From the NCBI GenBank assembly GCA_029940715.1, contig JAPYTU010000018.1, positions 1 to 7,531 on the forward strand: a stretch of 7,531 nucleotides of DNA, read 5' to 3'. Each line of letters opens with the position of its first letter. The first letter of the stretch is position 1. The notes beneath the pieces are model-generated. The model was not told the origin of the DNA. It saw nothing but the letters and a program-made list of their open reading frames with translations, and ran no database searches. Of this stretch, positions 1 through 5,999 are shown one piece after another. A program made the translations under genes and the position numbers. This stretch comes from Cytophagales bacterium. GTDB taxonomy: Bacteria; Bacteroidota; Bacteroidia; Cytophagales; MED-G16.

Positions 1-117
1 TCTTGCTACTAGTGTTATATGTGCTTTTTGTTTAGACAGCATAAGTGCAATAGCTTTTCCAATTCCTTGTGTGCTACCACATACAATTGCTCTTTTCCCT
101 TTTAATGATAGATTCAT
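1..117 (-). CDS. Short-chain dehydrogenase/reductase (SDR), N-terminal fragment cut by window edge
   Basis: Reading leftward from ATG at 117-115, the frame stays open to base 1 and gives 39 residues, so the rest of the gene lies outside the window. The fragment has the opening beta strand and nucleotide-binding loop of classical SDRs: Ala10-Ile-Val-Cys, then Gly14-Ser-Thr-Gln-Gly18-Ile-Gly20 (the TGxxxGIG motif with Gly-Ser for Thr-Gly). A helix follows, then a second strand ending Thr-Leu-Val-Ala-Arg39, where Arg suggests NADP(H) preference. It diverges from kynU. From family knowledge, flavobacterial kynurenine-degradation clusters often carry an SDR beside kynU, together with kynurenine monooxygenase, 3-hydroxyanthranilate dioxygenase, an amidohydrolase and an aldehyde dehydrogenase. 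A role in that pathway is therefore a reasonable inference, but the active-site Tyr/Lys region is not visible and the substrate is unknown. Confidence 0.88.
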   Translation of the reverse strand, partial: MNLSLKGKRAIVCGSTQGIGKAIALMLSKQKAHITLVAR

Positions 118-151
118 ATTTTTTTTTTAACTTATAAATATAATTCAATAT
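118..151. promoter_or_regulatory. Short divergent gap between SDR and kynU
   Basis: Thirty-four bases, almost all A/T, with a run of ten T at 119-128, separate the two divergent starts. There is no Shine-Dalgarno sequence on either side, as expected in Bacteroidota. On the minus strand TATATTTA (one mismatch from TAnnTTTG) lies in this gap, but I found no matching -33 box, so I do not call a promoter. The gap is too short for two separate promoters. At least one of them must begin inside the opposite coding region, which would tie regulation of the two genes together. Confidence 0.35.
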
Positions 152-1405
152 ATGAAAAAAGATTATGCTTTAAAAATGGATCATAATGATCCAATAGGAT
201 TTGCAAAAAATCATTTTTTTGTACCTCAAAGAAAAGAAACTAAAGTAACGTATCTATGTGGAAACTCATTGGGATTACAACATAAGGATATAAAAGTTTA
301 TATAGAAGAGGAATTGAGAAGTTGGAAAAAAAATGCTGTAGACGGACATTTTATTGGTAATAGACCATGGATTGACTATCAAGAAGAAGTTAAAAGTATG
401 TTGTCTAAATTATTAGGCTCAAGTCAGAAAGAAATAGCTGTTATGAATTCACTTTCAGTTAACCTCCATTTATTAATGATTAGTTTTTATAGACCTGATA
501 AAGTAAGATTTAAAATATTAATGGAGAAAAACGCTTTTTCTTCTGATAGGTATGTTGTAATTTCTCATTTGAAATCTCGTAATTTATCTTATGAAGATAC
601 TATTATTGAAGTATCGCCTAGAGATAATGAAGATAGCTTAAGAACCGAGGATATAATTAATACAATTGAAAAAAATAATGATAATATATCGTTGGTTTTA
701 TTGCCAGGTATTCAATATTATACAGGACAATTATTTGATATTGAAAAAATTACAGAAGAATGTCACAAACATAAGATTATTGTTGGTTTTGATCTCGCTC
801 ATGCCATTGGAAATGTAGAATTAAATTTAAGTAAATGGGGTGTTGATTTTGCCACGTGGTGTAGTTATAAATATTTAAATTCTGGTCCAGGTGGAATTTC
901 AGGAATTTATGTAAATAATAAATTTCATAGGGATTTCTCATTTCCAAGATATCAAGGATGGTGGGGAAATAAAATAGAAACTAGATTTCAAATGAATAAA
1001 AACATAGATCCGTCTATATCTGCAGAGGCATGGGTAATGAGTAATCCTCCAATTTTAATGTTGGCTTCTCATCTAGCATCTTTAAATGTTTTTAATAAGA
1101 TTGGTTTTCCTAAAATTTTAGAAAAAGGAAAATTATTAACTCAATATTTAGGGGAATCTTTAGAAAGTTTAAGTTCTTATGGTTCAATTTTTAAAATTAT
1201 AACTCCTTTTAATAGGGGATCTCAATTGTCATTATTTTTTCATACGAATGGTAAAAAAATTTTTAATCAGTTGATGGATCGTGGGTTTATAGTTGATTAT
1301 AGAGAGCCAAATGTAGTTCGAGTTACTCCTGTTCCATTATATAATTCTTTTATGGATGTTTATAATTTCGTAACTAATTTAGAAGAAATCATTAATGATC
1401 TATAG
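152..1405 (+). CDS. kynU: Kynureninase (EC 3.7.1.3)
   Basis: PLP enzyme of tryptophan catabolism that cleaves kynurenine or 3-hydroxykynurenine to (3-hydroxy)anthranilate and alanine; cytoplasmic dimer. The 417 residues match the usual length. Visible family landmarks are CGNSLGL at 36-42, MNSLSVNLHLLM at 98-109, FDLAHA at 213-218 (Asp214 and His217 contact the PLP ring), SYKYLNSGPGG at 238-248 with Schiff-base Lys240, GWWG at 269-272, SNPPI at 297-301 and the C-terminal VRVTPVPLYNS at 389-399. The usual FPSD phosphate loop reads FSSD (129-132), and the His normal after GWWG is Asn273. By remembered alignment to the human enzyme, His66, Ser297 and Asn298 correspond to human His102, Ser332 and Asn333, residues that favour 3-hydroxykynurenine. 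A cysteine-desulfurase-like relative is excluded by these motifs. The ATG at 152 fits; Met9 is a less likely alternative start. Confidence 0.96.
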   Translation: MKKDYALKMDHNDPIGFAKNHFFVPQRKETKVTYLCGNSLGLQHKDIKVYIEEELRSWKKNAVDGHFIGNRPWIDYQEEVKSMLSKLLGSSQKEIAVMNSLSVNLHLLMISFYRPDKVRFKILMEKNAFSSDRYVVISHLKSRNLSYEDTIIEVSPRDNEDSLRTEDIINTIEKNNDNISLVLLPGIQYYTGQLFDIEKITEECHKHKIIVGFDLAHAIGNVELNLSKWGVDFATWCSYKYLNSGPGGISGIYVNNKFHRDFSFPRYQGWWGNKIETRFQMNKNIDPSISAEAWVMSNPPILMLASHLASLNVFNKIGFPKILEKGKLLTQYLGESLESLSSYGSIFKIITPFNRGSQLSLFFHTNGKKIFNQLMDRGFIVDYREPNVVRVTPVPLYNSFMDVYNFVTNLEEIINDL

Positions 1406-3328
1406 GATTAATTCTTCAAGCATTGTTTTATCAGTTATTTTCATGCATGTTTCGATTATAGCTTTTTTATCATAACCGCACTCAGTATATAATTGATCTT
1501 GTGAACCATGTTCAATTATTTTGTCTGGTATACCAAGTCTTTTAATATAGTTTTTATAATTATTATCTGACATAAATTCAATAATAGAACTGCCAAATCC
1601 TCCAAGTAAACATCCATCTTCTACAGTTAATATGTATTTGTATTTTCTAAATATTTTATGGAGCAGTTTGCTATCAAGAGGTTTAACAAATCTCATATCA
1701 TAATGTGAAGGATTTATTCCTATTTTATTTAGTTCTATTATAGCTTTGGAAGCATAATTGCCAATATGGCCAATAGTAAGTATTGCTAAATCTTTACCAC
1801 TAGATACTTTTCTTCCCTTACCTATTTTTATTTTTTTAAAAGGAGTTTCCCAATTTATTAAGACCCCTTGACCTCTAGGATACCTTATTGTAAATGGTTT
1901 ATCTTTTTGCAATTGAGCAGTATACATTAAATTTCTTAATTCAGACTCATTCATGGGCGCCGAAACTATCATATTTGGAAGACATCTCATATATGCTAAA
2001 TCATATGCACCATGATGAGTTGGCCCATCAGATCCAGCTATTCCTGCTCTGTCAAGACAAAAGATTACTGGTAAACTTTGTATGCAAACATCATGAATAA
2101 CTTGATCATATGCTCTTTGCATAAAAGTACTATAAATATTACAGTAAGGAATTAGACCTTGAGTTGCTAGGCCAGCACTAAATGTAACAGCATGCTGTTC
2201 TGCAATTCCAACATCAAAAGCTCTATCTGGCATTTTTTTCATCATAATATTCATTGAAGATCCTGAAGGCATAGCGGGTGTTATACCTACTATTTTTTTA
2301 TTTTTATTTGCTAATTCAACAATTGTATTTCCAAAAACATCTTGATATTTGGGAGGTTGAGGAGTTATGATATTTTTCTTTTTACTTTTTCCAGATATTT
2401 TATCAAATTTACTTGTAGCATGCCATTTAGTTTGATTTTGTTCAGCTAACTCATATCCCTTTCCTTTTACTGTAAGACAATGTAAGATTTTTGGACCATT
2501 AATTTTTTTTAAACGCTCTAGAGTATGAACTAAATGATCTATGTTATGACCATCAATTGGTCCAAAATATCTAAGGTTTAAAGATTCAAATAAATTTGAT
2601 TGGTTTATAATAAAAGATTTTAAGCTTTTTTCCAATTTCTTTCCAATTCCTCTAGCATTTGGTCCAAATTTGCTAATTTTTCCAAGTACTTTCCATATGT
2701 CATCTCTTACTTTATTGAATGTGCTAGAGGTTGAAATATTAGTTAAATAATTTTTTAGTGCTCCAACGTTTGGGTCTATGGACATGCAATTATCATTTAA
2801 AATGATAAGTATATTAGATTTTGAAACTCCGGCATTATTCATCCCTTCAAAAGCAATTCCTCCCGTCATGCCTCCATCTCCAATAACGGCAATGTGTTGT
2901 TTTTTGTGTTGTTTTTTGTGTTTGGAAGCAGTGGCCATTCCTAGTGCTGCTGATATAGATGTTGAAGAGTGACCTACACCAAATGTGTCATATATACTTT
3001 CAGATCTTTTTGGAAATCCTGAGAGACCTTTATAAATCCTATTTGTATGAAAATCTTTTCTTCTTCCAGTTAGGATTTTATGTCCATAAGCTTGATGACC
3101 TACGTCCCAAACTATTTGATCATAAGGTGTATTGAATACATAATGTAAAGCAACAGTTAATTCAACTACTCCTAAACTACCTCCAAAATGACCTCCATGC
3201 TTAGAAATGGTATCAATAATATATTTTCTTAACTCTTCACATATGTTAATTAATTGAGATTTATCTATTTTTCTTAAATCATCCGGGTAATTTATTTTTG
3301 ATAATAGTTTGAATCCTTTTTTTTTCAT
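1400..3328 (-). CDS. dxs: 1-deoxy-D-xylulose-5-phosphate synthase (EC 2.2.1.7)
   Basis: Thiamine-diphosphate enzyme that condenses pyruvate and glyceraldehyde 3-phosphate, the first step of the MEP isoprenoid route and a source of precursor for thiamine and pyridoxal. The 642 residues are slightly longer than usual (about 590-620). Visible features are HGGHFGGSLG at 44-53 (active-site His47), WDVGHQAYGHK at 74-84 (His78), the ThDP/Mg motif GDGGMTGG at 150-157 with NDN at 178-180, the catalytic Glu377 in DVGIAEQHAVT (372-382), the substrate-phosphate region DRAGIAGSDGPTHHGAYDL at 426-444 with Arg427, and RYPRG at 482-486. The C-terminal domain follows. Residues 138-145 are a KKQH duplication in the surface loop before the ThDP motif. 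The start at 3328 is followed by nine A in a row, and homologues begin a few residues later in their alignment. It converges on kynU with a 6-base overlap. Confidence 0.97.
   Translation of the reverse strand: MKKKGFKLLSKINYPDDLRKIDKSQLINICEELRKYIIDTISKHGGHFGGSLGVVELTVALHYVFNTPYDQIVWDVGHQAYGHKILTGRRKDFHTNRIYKGLSGFPKRSESIYDTFGVGHSSTSISAALGMATASKHKKQHKKQHIAVIGDGGMTGGIAFEGMNNAGVSKSNILIILNDNCMSIDPNVGALKNYLTNISTSSTFNKVRDDIWKVLGKISKFGPNARGIGKKLEKSLKSFIINQSNLFESLNLRYFGPIDGHNIDHLVHTLERLKKINGPKILHCLTVKGKGYELAEQNQTKWHATSKFDKISGKSKKKNIITPQPPKYQDVFGNTIVELANKNKKIVGITPAMPSGSSMNIMMKKMPDRAFDVGIAEQHAVTFSAGLATQGLIPYCNIYSTFMQRAYDQVIHDVCIQSLPVIFCLDRAGIAGSDGPTHHGAYDLAYMRCLPNMIVSAPMNESELRNLMYTAQLQKDKPFTIRYPRGQGVLINWETPFKKIKIGKGRKVSSGKDLAILTIGHIGNYASKAIIELNKIGINPSHYDMRFVKPLDSKLLHKIFRKYKYILTVEDGCLLGGFGSSIIEFMSDNNYKNYIKRLGIPDKIIEHGSQDQLYTECGYDKKAIIETCMKITDKTMLEELIL
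2893..2922. repeat. 12-base tandem repeat inside dxs
   Basis: The 12-base unit GTGTTGTTTTTT occurs twice, at 2894-2905 and 2906-2917, and the period continues partially to 2922. On the dxs strand the two copies encode KKQH-KKQH (residues 138-145). Because the unit is a multiple of three the frame is kept. The repeat lies in a loop between the helix after GHSSTSISAALG and the strand leading to the ThDP motif, a place where homologues vary in length. Replication slippage is the simplest origin. Confidence 0.9.
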
Positions 3329-3342
3329 AGAACTAATTGTAA

Positions 3343-3379
3343 TATAAACTTATACTGAATTTTTAAAAAAAAGTTTATA
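3343..3379. repeat. 9-base inverted repeat in the dxs/oxidoreductase divergent gap
   Basis: TATAAACTT (3343-3351) and AAGTTTATA (3371-3379) are perfect reverse complements 19 bases apart. They lie in the 91-base gap (3329-3419) between the divergent starts of dxs and the Gfo/Idh/MocA gene. The gap must hold both promoters. On the plus strand TAACTTTT (3386-3393) is one base from TAnnTTTG, and on the minus strand TAAGTTTA, which overlaps the left arm, is also one base off. Neither has a good -33 box at the standard spacing. The repeat could be an operator shared by both genes, but AT richness makes chance plausible. Confidence 0.45.
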
Positions 3380-3419
3380 AATCAATAACTTTTCTCAGAA
3401 AGTATTATTTTTATTATCT

Positions 3420-4709
3420 GTGAAAATAAATTATAATTCGAGAAGACAATTTATTAAAAGTGCCGCTTTATCATTAGGTGCTTTTTCAATTGTTCCAATA
3501 AATGTTTTAGGTAAGAGGCATATACCTCCTAGTGACAAATTTAATATTGGTGTGATTGGTACTGGGGCACAGGGAATGGGTTTATCAATTGGATTCAATA
3601 AACTATCAGAAACTCAGGTAGTTGCAGCTTGTGATATTGATAAAGTAAAATATAAAAGATTTCTTTTGGAATTTGAAAAGTCTTCAAATTCTGGTAAGAA
3701 TAATAAGAAAAATCATTTATTCTTTACAGATAATTATTTTGATCTACTAAATAGAAAAGATGTTGATGGAGTAGTTGTTTCAACGCCAGATCATTGGCAT
3801 GCTGCAATGTCCATTGATGCAATGAGATTAGGAAAACATGTATATTGTGAAAAACCATTATCTCATACTATAAAAGAAGGTAGAGCAATGGTAAATGCTT
3901 CAAAAAAATACAATAGAATTCTTCAAACTGGTAGTATGCAAAGGTCTAGTTCTAATTTTTTAATAGGATGTCAATTGGTAAGGAATGGTTATTTAGGAAA
4001 AATTTCACAGGCACTTGTGAACGTGGGTAATCCCGCAAGTGTTTGTGAACTTCCATTTGAAGAAACTCCTGATTCTATTGATTGGGATAAATGGCTTGGA
4101 TCTGCTCAGTTAAGACCTTATAATAAGGGATTAATATCTACTAGTTTTTTTCCAAGATGGAGATGGTATAAAGAATTTGGTGGTGGTATTTTGGCAGATT
4201 GGGGTGCTCATATGTTTGATATTGTTCAGTGGGGATTAGGAATGGATGATTCAGGTCCTGTTAGATTTGTACCTCCTCAAGAACCAAATGCCGTAAAAGG
4301 ATTAAAAATGTATTATCGTAATGATGTTGAAGTTATTCATCAGGACTTTTGTAGAGGATATGGTGTTAGGTTTATAGGATCAGAAGGAACTATGGATGTT
4401 AGTAGGGGATTTATAGATTCAAAACCTGAAAATATAGTTAAATCGGAATTTAAAAATGAAGATTTGAAACTCTATCAGTCTAAGAACCATCTTTTAGATT
4501 GGGTTACATCCATTAAAAATGGTACAGAACCTATATGTCATGCTGAAATTGGTCATAGAAGTGCTTCTGTTTGTCATTTATCAAATATTGCTTATGAATT
4601 AAGAGAAGAACTTCATTGGGATCCTATTAATGAAAGTTTTATAGATAACGAAAAAGCTAACTTAATGAGATCTAAGATTTATAGAGATCCATATTCTGTT
4701 TATGTTTAA
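3420..4709 (+). CDS. Tat-exported Gfo/Idh/MocA-family NAD(P)-dependent oxidoreductase
   Basis: Starts with GTG. The frame upstream closes at TAA (3378-3380) with no ATG between, and the next codons encode a twin-arginine signal, SRRQFIK at 7-13 followed by a hydrophobic stretch to about 30, so the GTG start is well supported. The mature protein should work in the periplasm. The Rossmann fold has GxGxxG at 47-52 and an acidic strand end at Asp72/Asp74. The family EKP motif is at 144-146. Lys145, Asp260 and His264 match the Lys-Asp-His catalytic triad known from inositol dehydrogenase, so the enzyme looks competent. DWDKWLG (221-227) and RWRWYKEFGGG (246-256) are typical of the large Bacteroidota/Planctomycetota subgroup, whose substrates are probably sugars or cyclitols; the real substrate cannot be read from sequence. 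A GH109-type glycosidase was considered, but the intact triad favours a dehydrogenase. No sugar-use genes are adjacent. scpA follows after 19 bases. Confidence 0.9.
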   Translation: MKINYNSRRQFIKSAALSLGAFSIVPINVLGKRHIPPSDKFNIGVIGTGAQGMGLSIGFNKLSETQVVAACDIDKVKYKRFLLEFEKSSNSGKNNKKNHLFFTDNYFDLLNRKDVDGVVVSTPDHWHAAMSIDAMRLGKHVYCEKPLSHTIKEGRAMVNASKKYNRILQTGSMQRSSSNFLIGCQLVRNGYLGKISQALVNVGNPASVCELPFEETPDSIDWDKWLGSAQLRPYNKGLISTSFFPRWRWYKEFGGGILADWGAHMFDIVQWGLGMDDSGPVRFVPPQEPNAVKGLKMYYRNDVEVIHQDFCRGYGVRFIGSEGTMDVSRGFIDSKPENIVKSEFKNEDLKLYQSKNHLLDWVTSIKNGTEPICHAEIGHRSASVCHLSNIAYELREELHWDPINESFIDNEKANLMRSKIYRDPYSVYV

Positions 4710-4715
4710 TATAAT

Positions 4716-4727
4716 AATTATATAATT
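4716..4727. repeat. AT-only 12-base palindrome before scpA
   Basis: AATTATATAATT is a perfect palindrome in the 19-base gap between the oxidoreductase stop and the scpA TTG start, ending one base before that start. There is no Shine-Dalgarno sequence here. It is made only of A and T, so it may be chance. If real, it would act at initiation of scpA translation or as a DNA-binding site. Confidence 0.3.
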
Positions 4728-4728
4728 T

Positions 4729-5460
4729 TTGAGCTACGAAATAAAAATCCCATTATTTAAAGGTCCTTTTGATTTATTATTATTTTTTATTGAAAGAGAT
4801 GAAATAGATATTGTGGATATCCCTATTTCACAAATCACAAAAGATTTTCTAGAATATATATCAAGTCTTAAAAAAATGAATATTGAAGTTGCTAGTGAAT
4901 TTATTGTTGTGGCAGCTACTCTTATGAGAATAAAATCTAAAATGCTTTTACCTAGGTTATCTATAGACGAAGATGGTAATAAAATTGATCCTAGGGAAGA
5001 ACTTATAGAACATTTATTAGAATACAAAAAATATAAATCAGTAATTGATGAGTTTTCAAGTTTAGAAGAATTTAGATTTTCAAAAAAAAATCGTGGAAAT
5101 TTAATGTCTGAAGTTAGTAAAATTAGTGAAAGAGCAAATTTAGAGACAGAACTTCAAGATTTAGATTTGTATAAATTATTAGTCGTTTTTCAGAATGCTG
5201 TAGAAAAATTTGAAAAGGAAAAAAATAAACCCCTTCATGAAATAGAGAAGTATCCTTACACTATTGATGAGCAAAAAAAATTTATTATAAATTCATTAAA
5301 ATCAAAAGAAAAAATTTCTTTCGTAAAATTAATTAATGATAACCCATTAAAAATTTTAGTTATTTATAATTTTTTAGCAATTCTTGAATTATTACAGCAA
5401 GTAAAAATTAAAATTTCTATTGGAAAAGGATTAAATAATTTTTGGCTAATAAAATCTTAA
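4729..5460 (+). CDS. scpA: Segregation and condensation protein A (ScpA kleisin)
   Basis: Kleisin subunit that bridges the heads of the Smc dimer and binds ScpB in the bacterial condensin complex, needed for chromosome compaction and segregation; cytoplasmic, nucleoid-associated. The 243 residues match bacterial ScpA. The N-terminal Smc-neck-binding part has FKGPFDLLLFFIERDEIDI (10-28), IPISQITKDFLEYI (31-44) and NIEVASEFIVVAATLMRIKSKMLLP (51-75), all hallmark segments. A charged middle region follows, then a C-terminal winged helix at roughly 175-243 (FVKLI..., ILVIYNFLAILELLQQ). The start is TTG: an in-frame TAA at 4723-4725 rules out anything further upstream, the next Met is internal, and homologues begin with the same M-S-Y-E-I-K pattern. 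Likely co-transcribed with the oxidoreductase upstream. ScpB and Smc are not in the window. It converges on ndk, sharing TTAA. Confidence 0.95.
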   Translation: MSYEIKIPLFKGPFDLLLFFIERDEIDIVDIPISQITKDFLEYISSLKKMNIEVASEFIVVAATLMRIKSKMLLPRLSIDEDGNKIDPREELIEHLLEYKKYKSVIDEFSSLEEFRFSKKNRGNLMSEVSKISERANLETELQDLDLYKLLVVFQNAVEKFEKEKNKPLHEIEKYPYTIDEQKKFIINSLKSKEKISFVKLINDNPLKILVIYNFLAILELLQQVKIKISIGKGLNNFWLIKS

Positions 5461-5864
5461 TTATTAAAAAAGAAGTCAGATTCTATAATTGCGTTTTCAT
5501 CTGAGTCAGAACCATGAATTGCATTTGCTTCTATTGAAGTAGCAAATAAATTTCTAATAGTTCCTTCTGCAGCATCTTGAGGATTTGTCGATCCTATAAG
5601 CTTTCTAAAGTCCTCAATAGCATTATTTTTTGATAGTTTCATTACTATTATAGGTCCAGATGACATATAATTACATAATCTATCATAGAAAGGTTTTTCT
5701 TTATGTACTTCATAAAATTCTGAAGCTTTTTCTTTAGTGAGTGAAACTAGTTTCATTTCAAGTAATTTGAATCCAGCTTTTTCGATCATTTTAATAATTG
5801 AACCTGAATGTCCTGATTTAACAGCATCAGGTTTTATTATAGTAAAAGTTACATTTCCACTCAT
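5457..5864 (-). CDS. ndk: Nucleoside diphosphate kinase (EC 2.7.4.6)
   Basis: Transfers the gamma phosphate from ATP to nucleoside diphosphates through a phosphohistidine intermediate; cytoplasmic oligomer. The 135 residues include TFTIIKPDAV at 6-15 (Lys11), Tyr51 in the FYEVH segment, SSGPIIVM at 68-75, Arg87 with the GSTNPQDAAEGTIR segment at 91-104 (Thr93, Arg104), and NAIHGSDSDENA at 114-125 with catalytic His117. All expected catalytic residues are present. The protein ends in FFFNN, a few residues short of the usual Bacteroidota tail (about 139 residues, often ending in GRE-F), so the C-terminal tail is trimmed. Its stop overlaps the scpA stop. It is preceded by a good Bacteroidota-type promoter and diverges from nrnA, a common neighbour in this phylum. 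Confidence 0.97.
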   Translation of the reverse strand: MSGNVTFTIIKPDAVKSGHSGSIIKMIEKAGFKLLEMKLVSLTKEKASEFYEVHKEKPFYDRLCNYMSSGPIIVMKLSKNNAIEDFRKLIGSTNPQDAAEGTIRNLFATSIEANAIHGSDSDENAIIESDFFFNN

Positions 5865-5883
5865 TTTTATTTATTTGGTTTTG

Positions 5884-5914
5884 CAAACTTAAAATAATGT
5901 TTGACATTATGAAA
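5884..5914 (-). promoter_or_regulatory. Bacteroidota-type promoter for ndk
   Basis: Read on the minus strand, TTTC (5914-5911), a spacer of exactly 19 bases, then TAAGTTTG (5891-5884). The -7 box is a perfect match to the Bacteroidota consensus TAnnTTTG, and the -33 box differs from TTTG at one base. Transcription would start near 5880, leaving a leader of about 15 bases before the ATG at 5864. No Shine-Dalgarno sequence is present in the leader, as is usual in the phylum. Confidence 0.65.
5894..5910. promoter_or_regulatory. Perfect 17-base dyad in the ndk promoter spacer (candidate operator)
   Basis: ATAATGT (5894-5900), TTG, ACATTAT (5904-5910) form a perfect 7-base inverted repeat with a 3-base centre. 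It fits inside the 19-base spacer (5892-5910) between the two ndk promoter boxes, so a protein bound there would block or reshape that promoter. Its centre also carries TTTG (5900-5903), the possible -33 box of a rightward promoter for nrnA. Size and symmetry suit a homodimeric regulator. The regulator is unknown. Confidence 0.45.
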
Positions 5915-5930
5915 TACTCTGTTAATTTCT
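5900..5930 (+). promoter_or_regulatory. Weak candidate promoter for nrnA
   Basis: TTTG at 5900-5903, a 19-base spacer, then TAATTTCT at 5923-5930. The -33 box is perfect, but the -7 box departs from TAnnTTTG at its last two positions. If used, transcription would begin near 5935 and give a leader of about 65 bases that includes the inverted repeat at 5947-5963. CAATTTTG at 5969-5976 is one base from the -7 consensus and sits closer to the gene, but lacks a partner box at normal spacing. Confidence 0.25.
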
Positions 5931-5946
5931 TATTTAAACTAATTGT

Positions 5947-5963
5947 TTTTCTTTCAAAGAAAA
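5947..5963. repeat. Perfect inverted repeat in the nrnA upstream region
   Basis: TTTTCTTT (5947-5954), C, AAAGAAAA (5956-5963) are perfect 8-base arms. A further AATTG (5941-5945) and CAATT (5969-5973) flank it as outer arms, interrupted by unpaired bases. In RNA it could fold as a 7-base-pair stem with a TCA loop; in DNA it could be a protein site. No T-run follows it on either strand in terminator fashion, so a terminator is unlikely. Confidence 0.4.
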
Positions 5964-5999
5964 TTATTCAATTTTGCAGACCAATAATTTAAATAAATT

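Noticed and set aside
1894..2100. Open frame of 68 codons on the plus strand
   Set aside because: Lies entirely inside dxs on the other strand, whose family motifs run through this stretch; the translation resembles no family I know.
2778..2972. Open frame of 64 codons on the plus strand with a Cys/Phe repeat
   Set aside because: Antisense shadow of the dxs ThDP region; its repeat is just the complement of the 12-base duplication.
4734..5027. Open frame of 97 codons on the minus strand
   Set aside because: Antisense shadow of the strongly conserved scpA N-terminal half; low-complexity Ser/Ile translation.
5901..5928. TTGACA followed by TAATTT at 16 bases, like an E. coli sigma-70 promoter
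   Set aside because: Bacteroidota use a different primary promoter consensus. TTGACA here is part of the palindrome centre and I describe it in that context.
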